DNA of 5,551 nucleotides from Streptomyces sp. NRRL WC-3549 (GCF_000721935.1 NZ_KL585412.1:10126-15676), one strand, 5' to 3'. Positions 1 to 4,812 are shown, counted from the first letter of the stretch. Notes: generated from the letters alone by a model not told the origin. Program-made: numbers and translations.

Positions 1-81
1 CAGCCGTCCCGCGCCGACCTGGCCGCCATCGTCGCCGACGCCTGGACGTTCGCCCGCCGAGAGGAAACCGCCACCCCATGA
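1..81 (+). CDS. galE: UDP-glucose/UDP-galactose 4-epimerase, C-terminal fragment
   Basis: Only the last 26 codons are inside the window, in frame from base 1 to the TGA at 79-81. The visible peptide reads SRADLAAIVADAWTFARR near its end. This matches the closing helix of GalE-type short-chain dehydrogenases, where an R-x-DL motif is followed by (V/C)xDAWxF/W. GalE interconverts UDP-galactose and UDP-glucose in the cytoplasm as part of the Leloir pathway. The identification rests on this short tail together with the galactokinase immediately downstream. The stop overlaps the galK start as ATGA (78-81), the usual arrangement for translationally coupled genes. The NAD-binding and catalytic parts lie outside the window, so nothing can be said about activity. 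Confidence 0.8.
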   Translation, partial: QPSRADLAAIVADAWTFARREETATP

Positions 82-1262
82 CCGACAACGCCGCGCTGAC
101 CGCCTCCTTCACCGAGCTGTACGGACGAGCGCCGGAGGGCATCTGGGCAGCACCCGGACGAGTGAACCTCATCGGCGAGTACACCGACTTCAACGACGGT
201 TTCGTCATGCCGCTGGCCCTGCCGCACGCCGCGCACGCGGCCGTGGCCCGCCGCACCGACGGTGAACTGCGCCTGCACTCCGCCGACGTACCGGGCGGAG
301 TGGTCTCGCTGCGCGTCGACGAGCTGGCCCCGCACGCGGGCCACGGCTGGGCCGCCTACCCGGCCGGGGTCGTGTGGGCGCTGCGCGAGGCCGGCCACCC
401 GGTGACCGGCGCGGACATCGAGCTGACCTCGACCGTCCCGGTCGGCGCCGGGCTCTCCTCCTCCGCCGCCCTCGAAGTCGTCACCGCCCTCGCCCTCAAC
501 GACCTGTTCGAGCTGGGCCTCGGCGCCCCGGAGCTGGCCGTGCTCGGACAGCGCGCCGAGAACGACTTCGTCGGTGTGCCGTGCGGGGTCATGGACCAGA
601 TGGCTTCGGCCTGCTGCACCGAGGGCCACGCCCTGTACCTGGACACCCGCGACCTCACCCAGCGCCAGGTGCCCTTCGACCTGGCCGCGCACGGCCTCCA
701 GCTCCTGGTCGTGGACACCCGGGTCAAGCACTCGCTGGGCGACGGGGCGTACGCCGAGCGCAGGGCCGGCTGCGAGGCGGGCGCCCGGACGCTCGGCATA
801 CCCGCCCTGCGCGACCTGCCGTACGAGGGCCTGGCCGACGCGCTCGCCACCCTGGAGGCGGCCGGCGCGGACGAGTCCGTCGTACGCTACGTCCGCCACG
901 TGGTGAGCGACAACCACCGGGTCGAGCGGGTCATCGAGCTGCTCGACGCGGGCGACGTACGGGCGGCGGGCCCGGTCCTCGACGACGGGCACCGCTCCCT
1001 CCGCGACGACCTGCGGGTCTCCTGCCCCGAGCTGGACCTGGTGGTCTCGGCGGCGGGCGAGGCCGGGGCCCTCGGGGCCCGGATGACCGGGGGCGGATTC
1101 GGCGGCTCCGCGATCGTGCTGGTCGAGGACGCGGCGGCCGACACCGTCGGCAAGGCCGTGACGGAGGCGTTCACCTCGGCCGGGTACGCCGCACCGGGAA
1201 TCTTCCCCGCAGTCCCCTCCGCCGGCGCCCGGCGTCTGACTCCGGCCGGTCCAGCCGTTTGA
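78..1262 (+). CDS. galK: Galactokinase (GHMP kinase family)
   Basis: A 394-residue cytoplasmic enzyme that phosphorylates alpha-D-galactose with ATP to galactose 1-phosphate, the entry step of the Leloir pathway. Seen in the protein: the N-terminal galactokinase signature at residues 26-41 (PGRVNLIGEYTDFNDG, with catalytic Arg28 and sugar-binding Glu34 and Asp37); the ATP-binding GHMP motif at 121-131 (PVGAGLSSSAA); the catalytic-base region GVMDQMAS with Asp173; and the C-terminal GHMP motif GGGFGG at 338-343. Length is normal for bacterial GalK (about 380-400). The ATG at 78 overlaps the galE stop and has GAGGAAA at 61-67 as a ribosome binding site. Oddities: the signature has Tyr35 and Phe38 where most galactokinases have His and Tyr, and the last 92 bp overlap the opposing acetyltransferase gene. 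The family assignment is secure; the operon reading is inferred from the overlap. Confidence 0.97.
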   Translation: MTDNAALTASFTELYGRAPEGIWAAPGRVNLIGEYTDFNDGFVMPLALPHAAHAAVARRTDGELRLHSADVPGGVVSLRVDELAPHAGHGWAAYPAGVVWALREAGHPVTGADIELTSTVPVGAGLSSSAALEVVTALALNDLFELGLGAPELAVLGQRAENDFVGVPCGVMDQMASACCTEGHALYLDTRDLTQRQVPFDLAAHGLQLLVVDTRVKHSLGDGAYAERRAGCEAGARTLGIPALRDLPYEGLADALATLEAAGADESVVRYVRHVVSDNHRVERVIELLDAGDVRAAGPVLDDGHRSLRDDLRVSCPELDLVVSAAGEAGALGARMTGGGFGGSAIVLVEDAAADTVGKAVTEAFTSAGYAAPGIFPAVPSAGARRLTPAGPAV

Positions 1263-1689
1263 CCAGGGTGAACTCGTGGACGCCCGGCGGGTAGTCCTCG
1301 ACCTCGCCGGCCACCTCGTACCCGTGCTTCCGGTAGAAGGCGGGGGCCTGGAAGTCCCAGGTCTCCAGCCGGGAGCGGGTACAGGCCCGGTCCTCGCGGG
1401 CCACGCGCTCCGCCTCCGCGAGGAGCCGGGCCCCGTGGCCCGCGCCGCGGTGGCGGGCGTCGACCCAGAGCAGGTCCACATGGAGCCAGTACGCCCAGGT
1501 GCGCCCGGACAGCCCGCCGGCCAGCGCCCCGTCCCCGTCCAGCAGCCATACCTCCAGCGGGAGTTCGTGCTCGGCGGAAGTGGACTGCAGGGCCCGCAGA
1601 CCGGACGATCCGTCCCAGTTGTCGTCGTGCAGACGACGGCCCAGCAGCAGACGACGTTCCTTGTCCACTTCTGTCTCAAGACGGAACAT
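1171..1689 (-). CDS. GNAT-family N-acetyltransferase
   Basis: A predicted 172-residue soluble acetyltransferase using acetyl-CoA; the substrate cannot be told from sequence. The fold is shown by the acetyl-CoA pyrophosphate-binding motif RHRGAGHGARLL at residues 79-90 (R-x-x-G-x-G/A type) following a beta strand (LHVDLLWVDA), and by the late AFYRKHGYEVAGEVEDYP segment at 117-134 typical of GNAT beta-5/alpha-4. The domain would normally end around FTLVKRL (140-146). Here it continues 26 residues as an arginine-rich tail before a TGA at 1171-1173, all antisense to galK. I chose the ATG at 1689 because AGGG sits 8 bases upstream; an in-frame GTG at 1707 would add six residues but lacks a ribosome binding site. 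It is transcribed divergently from the response regulator gene and converges on galK. No functional link to either is evident. Confidence 0.85.
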   Translation of the reverse strand: MFRLETEVDKERRLLLGRRLHDDNWDGSSGLRALQSTSAEHELPLEVWLLDGDGALAGGLSGRTWAYWLHVDLLWVDARHRGAGHGARLLAEAERVAREDRACTRSRLETWDFQAPAFYRKHGYEVAGEVEDYPPGVHEFTLVKRLDRPESDAGRRRRGLRGRFPVRRTRPR

Positions 1690-1770
1690 GAGGCACACCC
1701 TAAACACGTTGGACGGTCAGTTCTGCGAATTCCTCTCCGTCGCCCCCTACCCGCCGTACGCTGATGCACA

Positions 1771-1790
1771 GCACCGGTGGGGGCCGGTGC
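1771..1790. repeat. GC-rich hairpin in the acetyltransferase / response regulator intergenic region
   Basis: GCACCGG at 1771-1777 and CCGGTGC at 1784-1790 form a perfect 7-bp stem around a six-base loop (1778-1783, mostly G). It lies 81 bp upstream of the acetyltransferase start and 166 bp upstream of the response regulator start. No T-run follows it on either side, so it is not a classical intrinsic terminator. It could be a protein-binding palindrome or the first stem of a long leader RNA. Confidence 0.5.
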
Positions 1791-1811
1791 CGTTTCAGGG
1801 GACGAGACAGT

Positions 1812-1897
1812 CGGATACGACGCCCGGGAGGGCGCCGGACCGTCGCGGCGGCGGCCGCGCGGGGCGGTGACCTCGAACGGACCGGGCGTCGTATCCG
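1812..1897. repeat. Perfect 16-bp inverted repeat with structured 54-nt spacer
   Basis: CGGATACGACGCCCGG at 1812-1827 is repeated exactly in inverted orientation as CCGGGCGTCGTATCCG at 1882-1897. The spacer can fold further: GAGG 1828-1831 pairs with CCTC 1871-1874, ACCG 1839-1842 with CGGT 1865-1868, and CGCGGC 1844-1849 with GCCGCG 1854-1859 across a GGCG tetraloop. As RNA this would be one long stem-loop ending 59 bases before the response regulator ATG. As DNA, the arms could be two sites for a dimeric regulator about 70 bp apart centre to centre. The function is unknown; the symmetry is directly visible. Confidence 0.75.
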
Positions 1898-1931
1898 CAG
1901 GGGTCGCTCCCCGTCGGGGCCGGCCGGGCAG

Positions 1932-1968
1932 AGGCACCCCAGGGAGCAAACGCAGCATGGGGGTGCCT
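1932..1968 (+). promoter_or_regulatory. Hairpin with the ribosome binding site and start codon in its loop
   Basis: AGGCACCCC at 1932-1940 is an exact inverted match to GGGGTGCCT at 1960-1968. The 19-base loop between them starts with the Shine-Dalgarno sequence AGGGAG (1941-1946) and ends with the ATG at 1957-1959. If formed in the mRNA, this 9-bp stem would constrain initiation of the response regulator gene. It also helps decide the start, because the ribosome binding site and ATG fill the loop exactly. If translation instead begins at the in-frame GTG at 1969, the right arm would bury that codon's purine-rich upstream region. Formation in vivo is an inference. Confidence 0.6.
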
Positions 1969-2736
1969 GTGGCTCGTATCCGGGTTCTCGTGGTGGACGA
2001 CCACCGCATCTTCGCCGAGTCGCTCGCGGCGGCCCTCGCGGCCGAACCCGACGTCGACGTGTCCGCCGCGGGCAGCGGCCCCGCCGCCCTGCGGTGTCTG
2101 GAGCGCGCGGCGTCCGAGAACCGGCACTACGACGTGATGCTGGTCGACGCGGACCTGGGCGTCACGGCCGGCGCCCGTGCCACGGCCGTACCGGACGGGA
2201 ACGCCCTGGTGGACGGCATCTCACTGGTGGCCGGGGTACGGGCGGGCAGACCCTCGGTCCGCACGGTGGTGCTCGCCGAGAAGGACGACCCCACCCGCGC
2301 CGCCCTCGCGCTCCAGGCCGGCGCGTCGGGCTGGGTCGCCAAGGACTGCTCCCTGCAGCGCCTGCTGACGGTCATCCGGGGGGTGCTGCGCGACGAGACG
2401 CATCTGCCGCCCGCGCTGCTCACCGGCGTCCTGCGGGAGCTGACCACCGCGCGCCGGCACCGCACCGAGAGCGAGCAGCTCGTGGGGTCGCTGACCCCGC
2501 GTGAGCACGAGGTGCTGCGCTGCATGGTCGCGGGCCTGGGCCGCAAGGCGGTCGCGGAGCGGCTCTTCCTCTCCCCGCACACCGTGCGCACCCACATGCA
2601 GAACGTCCTGGGCAAGCTGGGTGTGCACTCGACCCTGGCCGCCGTGGCGCTGGCCCGCCGGGCAGGGGTCGGACCGGCGGCGCCGGAGGAGGCCCCGCTA
2701 CGGGATGTTGTCGAACGGGGCGGTCAACCGGCGTAG
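1957..2736 (+). CDS. NarL/LuxR-family response regulator, orphan, with atypical receiver
   Basis: A 259-residue DNA-binding response regulator, cytoplasmic. The receiver spans about residues 7-145: acidic pair Asp14-Asp15 in VLVVDDHR, likely phospho-acceptor Asp64 in VMLVDADLG, and conserved Lys129 in GASGWVAKD. The LuxR-type helix-turn-helix is at about 178-238 (LTPREHEVL, then SPHTVRTHMQNVLGKLGV). Two departures are visible: about 14 extra residues between Asp64 and the DG at 86-87 where a short loop is usual, and Ala107 in VVLAEKDD where a Ser/Thr switch residue is expected. The start at ATG 1957 has AGGGAG 10 bases upstream; GTG 1969 (giving an N-terminus of ARIRVLVVDDH after the initiator) is a reasonable alternative, and a longer reading from 1777 has low-complexity arginine-rich sequence and is unlikely. 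No histidine kinase is nearby, so its signal and targets are unknown. Its last 39 bp overlap the end of the opposing MarR gene. Confidence 0.92.
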   Translation: MGVPVARIRVLVVDDHRIFAESLAAALAAEPDVDVSAAGSGPAALRCLERAASENRHYDVMLVDADLGVTAGARATAVPDGNALVDGISLVAGVRAGRPSVRTVVLAEKDDPTRAALALQAGASGWVAKDCSLQRLLTVIRGVLRDETHLPPALLTGVLRELTTARRHRTESEQLVGSLTPREHEVLRCMVAGLGRKAVAERLFLSPHTVRTHMQNVLGKLGVHSTLAAVALARRAGVGPAAPEEAPLRDVVERGGQPA

Positions 2737-3192
2737 CAGTCCGGCCAGTTCGGTGCGCTGCTGAGAGGAGAGCTCGCCCAGGATGGCCCGCTCCTGGTCG
2801 AGCAGGCCCGCCAGCGACTGGTCGGCCTTGTCACGGCCCTCGGAGGTGAGCCGGACGAGCACCCCGCGGCGGTCGCTCGGATCGGGCAGCCGCTCGACCA
2901 GGTTCTTCTTGGTCAGCCGGTCGATGCGGTTGGTCATCGTGCCCGAGGTGACGAGCGTCTGGGTGAGGAGCTGACCGGGGGAGAGCTGATAGGGGGCGCC
3001 GGCGCGGCGCAGCGACGTCAGGACGTCGAACTCCCAGGGCTCCAGATGGTGCTCGGCGAAGGCGATCCTGCGGGCCCGGTCGAGGTGGCGGGCCAGGCGT
3101 GAGACGCGGCTCAGGACCTCGAGTGGTTCCACGTCGAGGTCGGGGCGCTCGCGGCGCCATGCAGCGACCAGTCGGTCGACCTCGTCCTCCAT
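2698..3192 (-). CDS. tamR: MarR-family repressor, probable TamR
   Basis: A 164-residue winged-helix regulator of the MarR family, expected to be a dimer. The core runs from EPWEFDVLTSLRRAG (51-65), through the recognition-helix region LVTSGTMTNRIDRLTKKNLVERL (about 80-102), to the wing DPSDRRGVLVRLT (104-116). An N-terminal helix carrying Trp12, with Asp56 in the FDVL motif, fits the UrtR subfamily that binds small acids or urate. In Streptomyces coelicolor a MarR protein divergent from tam was named TamR and reported to respond to citrate, aconitates and isocitrate; I assign the name from that divergent position and family, not from alignment. The start is ATG 3192, which gives a family-typical length; no good Shine-Dalgarno sequence precedes it. 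The last 39 bp overlap the response regulator gene. Autorepression through the shared intergenic palindrome is inferred. Confidence 0.85.
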   Translation of the reverse strand: MEDEVDRLVAAWRRERPDLDVEPLEVLSRVSRLARHLDRARRIAFAEHHLEPWEFDVLTSLRRAGAPYQLSPGQLLTQTLVTSGTMTNRIDRLTKKNLVERLPDPSDRRGVLVRLTSEGRDKADQSLAGLLDQERAILGELSSQQRTELAGLLRRLTAPFDNIP

Positions 3193-3201
3193 GCCGATCA
3201 G

Positions 3202-3220
3202 TGTAGAGGGTCCCTCGACA
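3202..3220. repeat. 19-bp inverted repeat in the tamR leader
   Basis: TGTAGAGGGTCCCTCGACA pairs with itself at eight of nine positions around a central T (3211): TGT/ACA outer, one mismatch, then GAGGG/CCCTC. It begins 10 bases upstream of the tamR ATG, just where a ribosome binding site would be expected. It could be a second operator that lets a bound protein block tamR, or a short hairpin in the tamR leader RNA. The half-sites differ from the TTGA-type palindrome nearby, which points to a different binding protein if it is an operator. Confidence 0.5.
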
Positions 3221-3242
3221 TGAAGTCTCTTGATTCCGAGTA

Positions 3243-3256
3243 TCTTGACATCAAAA
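3243..3256. promoter_or_regulatory. Likely TamR operator between tamR and tam
   Basis: TCTTGA-CA-TCAAAA at 3243-3256 contains the perfect core TTGA-CA-TCAA (3245-3254) and one mismatch in the outer pairs. Paired TTGA/TCAA half-sites with a two-base centre suit a MarR dimer. It lies 23 bases upstream of the tam ATG and 50 bases upstream of the tamR start, so one bound dimer could affect both genes. A further TCTTGA half-site lies at 3228-3233, 15 bp away. This stretch is clearly more AT-rich than its surroundings, as promoter regions in high-GC genomes are. TTGACA at 3245-3250 resembles a -35 box but has no convincing -10. Confidence 0.6.
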
Positions 3257-3279
3257 CAAGTGGCTGGTGACCTGGAACC

Positions 3280-4074
3280 ATGACAGCACCGCTCTGGGAC
3301 CCCGAGCAGTATCTCCGTCACGCCGGCCACCGCAGCCGCCCCTTCCACGACCTGATGGCCCGCGTCGGGCCGCTGCCGCACGGCTCCCCGCGCATCGCCG
3401 ACCTCGGCTGCGGGACCGGGGACGGCACCGCCCTGCTCGCCGCGCGCCTGCCCGGCGCCCGCGTCACCGGCTACGACAGCTCACCGGCGATGCTGGAGCG
3501 GGCCCGCGCCCAGACCGGCCCCCGCCTCGACTTCGCCGAGGCCGACGTCACGACCTGGGTGCCCGAGGAGACGTACGACCTGATCGTCTCCAACGCCCTC
3601 CTCCAGTGGGTCCCCGGCCACACCGGCCTCTTCCCCCGCTGGCTGGACGCGCTTACCCCCGGCGGCGTCCTCGCCTTCCAGGTCCCCGGCAACTTCGACG
3701 CCCCCAGCCACACCCTCATGCGCGAACTCGCCGCCTCCCCGCGCTGGCGCCGGGCCCTCGACGGCGTCCTGCGCCACGGCGACGCGGTCGGCGCCCCCGC
3801 CGACTACCTCGCAAGCCTCACCGCCCTCGGCTGCGAGGCCGACGTCTGGGAGACCACCTACCTGCACCTCCTGACGGGCGAGGACCCCGTCCTGGACTGG
3901 ATGAAGGGCACCGGCCTGCGCCCCGTCCTCACCGCCCTGGCCGACGACCCCGAAGCCCGCGACGCCTTCGTCCTGGCCTACCGCGACCTGCTGCGGAAGG
4001 CCTACCCGCCGGGCCCGCACGGCACGGTCCTGCCCTTCCGGCGCGTCTTCGCCGTGGCCCGGGCCGGTAAGTGA
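3280..4074 (+). CDS. tam: Trans-aconitate 2-methyltransferase
   Basis: A 264-residue cytoplasmic SAM-dependent methyltransferase that methyl-esterifies trans-aconitate, a spontaneous isomer of cis-aconitate that inhibits aconitase. The Rossmann fold is shown by motif I IADLGCGTGDGT (39-50), the acidic residue Asp66 after the second strand in GYDSSPAM, EADVTTW (87-93), the motif YDLIVSNALLQWVP (99-112) and LTPGGVLAFQVPGNF (125-139). The pattern from W6-D7-P8 through RSRP, SNAxLQW, PxNF, SHTLMRE and TGLRP follows E. coli Tam (about 252 residues) closely as I remember it, which separates it from generic methyltransferases. Start ATG 3280 has GGTGA 9 bases upstream. The gene is divergent from tamR with a likely operator between them, so induction by accumulating citrate/aconitate is expected. 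It ends 51 bp from the converging tetR. Confidence 0.93.
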   Translation: MTAPLWDPEQYLRHAGHRSRPFHDLMARVGPLPHGSPRIADLGCGTGDGTALLAARLPGARVTGYDSSPAMLERARAQTGPRLDFAEADVTTWVPEETYDLIVSNALLQWVPGHTGLFPRWLDALTPGGVLAFQVPGNFDAPSHTLMRELAASPRWRRALDGVLRHGDAVGAPADYLASLTALGCEADVWETTYLHLLTGEDPVLDWMKGTGLRPVLTALADDPEARDAFVLAYRDLLRKAYPPGPHGTVLPFRRVFAVARAGK

Positions 4075-4091
4075 GCGTCACAGGGCGTCGA

Positions 4092-4120
4092 GGGCGTCCG
4101 ACGAGACGTCGAGGTCGCCC
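4092..4120. terminator. Imperfect hairpin between converging tam and tetR
   Basis: GGGCG (4092-4096) pairs with CGCCC (4116-4120), and CGACG (4099-4103) with CGTCG (4107-4111) across an AGA loop, with a small asymmetric internal loop. Because it is symmetric it could act for transcripts from either side. There is no T-run, as is common for terminators proposed in high-GC actinobacteria. AGGGCGTC also occurs twice in tandem (4082-4089 and 4091-4098), giving an alternative left arm. The position in the only gap between two converging stops supports termination. Confidence 0.45.
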
Positions 4121-4125
4121 GGCCG

Positions 4126-4812
4126 TCAGTTCTTGCGGTGGCCGATCAGCCGCGGCTTCGCCTCCAGGTTCTCCAGCCCGTGCCACGCCAGATTCACCAG
4201 GTGCGCGGCGACCTCCGCCTTCTTCGGCTTGCGGACGTCCAGCCACCACTGACCCGTCAGCGCCACCATCCCCACCAGCGCCTGCGCGTACAGCGGCGCC
4301 AGCTTCGGGTCGAAGCCCCGGGCCTTGAACTCCAGACCCAGGATGTCCTCGACCTGCGTGGCGATGTCGCTGATCAGCGACGCGAACGTCCCCGTGGACT
4401 GGGCGACCGGGGAGTCGCGCACGAGGATCCGGAAACCGTCCGTGTACGTCTCGATGTAGTCCAGCAGCGCGAACGCCGCCTGCTCCAGCAGCTCCCGCGG
4501 GTGCCCCGCGGTGAGGGCGCCGGTCACCAGGTCCAGCAGCTGGCGCATCTCCCGGTCGACCACGACGGCGTACAGGCCCTCCTTGCCGCCGAAGTGCTCG
4601 TACACCACGGGCTTGGACACCCCGGCCCGGGCCGCGATCTCCTCGACCGAGGTGCCCTCGAAACCCCGGTCCGCGAACAGGGTGCGGCCGATGTCCAGCA
4701 ACTGCTCGCGGCGCTCCTTACCGGTCATCCGGACCCGCCGGGCCCGGCGGGTGGGGGAGGTCCTGCTCTTCTCGCCGCTGGTGCTTGAGTCGGTGGCCAC
4801 GTCCTCAATCAT
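4126..4812 (-). CDS. TetR-family transcriptional regulator, coupled to the desaturase
   Basis: A 228-residue TetR-type regulator. After a basic, low-complexity N-terminal arm (1-29, several arginines), the HTH region runs from about 30 to 80: KERREQLLDIGRTLFADRGF, then TSVEEIAARAGVSKPVVYEHF (54-74) and GGKEGLYAVV. The remaining helical part, with paired Trp in GQWWLDVRKP, is the ligand-binding and dimer domain; its ligand cannot be read from sequence. The ATG at 4812 overlaps the desaturase stop as ATGA (4809-4812) and has no evident Shine-Dalgarno sequence, so translation probably depends on ribosomes finishing the upstream gene. An internal ATG at 4728 (residue 29) is the alternative; a perfect 20-bp palindrome lies just upstream of it. 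By analogy with TetR proteins next to lipid genes it probably senses acyl-CoA or fatty acids and controls the desaturase; that is inference. Confidence 0.92.
   Translation of the reverse strand: MIEDVATDSSTSGEKSRTSPTRRARRVRMTGKERREQLLDIGRTLFADRGFEGTSVEEIAARAGVSKPVVYEHFGGKEGLYAVVVDREMRQLLDLVTGALTAGHPRELLEQAAFALLDYIETYTDGFRILVRDSPVAQSTGTFASLISDIATQVEDILGLEFKARGFDPKLAPLYAQALVGMVALTGQWWLDVRKPKKAEVAAHLVNLAWHGLENLEAKPRLIGHRKN
4733..4752. repeat. Perfect 20-bp palindrome inside the 5' end of tetR
   Basis: ACCCGCCGGGCCCGGCGGGT reads identically on both strands. It lies in codons for the arginine-rich arm of the TetR protein, ends 5 bases upstream of the internal ATG at 4728, and could form an 8-bp RNA stem with a GGCC loop. 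It may be an intragenic operator or hairpin, or only a by-product of GC-rich arginine and alanine codons. Confidence 0.6.

Noticed and set aside
1060..1085. Repeated GGGGCCC runs in galK that could pair as a hairpin
   Set aside because: They encode conserved-region Gly/Ala/Leu codons and are ordinary for GC-rich coding sequence.
374..1294. Long open frame (306 codons) overlapping galK in another forward frame
   Set aside because: Its translation is a low-complexity Arg/Gly/Pro-rich string typical of out-of-frame reading in high-GC DNA, and it lies wholly over a well-conserved galK.
1777..1956. N-terminal extension of the response regulator from ATG 1777
   Set aside because: The added 60 residues are low-complexity and Arg/Gly-rich, cover the inverted repeats, and precede a strong ribosome binding site and ATG at 1957 placed just before the receiver's first strand.
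3245..3273. TTGACA as a -35 box for tam
   Set aside because: It matches the -35 consensus but no plausible -10 lies 16-19 bp downstream, and the same bases are better explained as the operator palindrome.
3193..3381. Longer start for the MarR protein reaching into tam
   Set aside because: It would overlap the opposite-strand tam start and the operator region, and the extra residues have no MarR similarity; ATG 3192 gives the usual family length.
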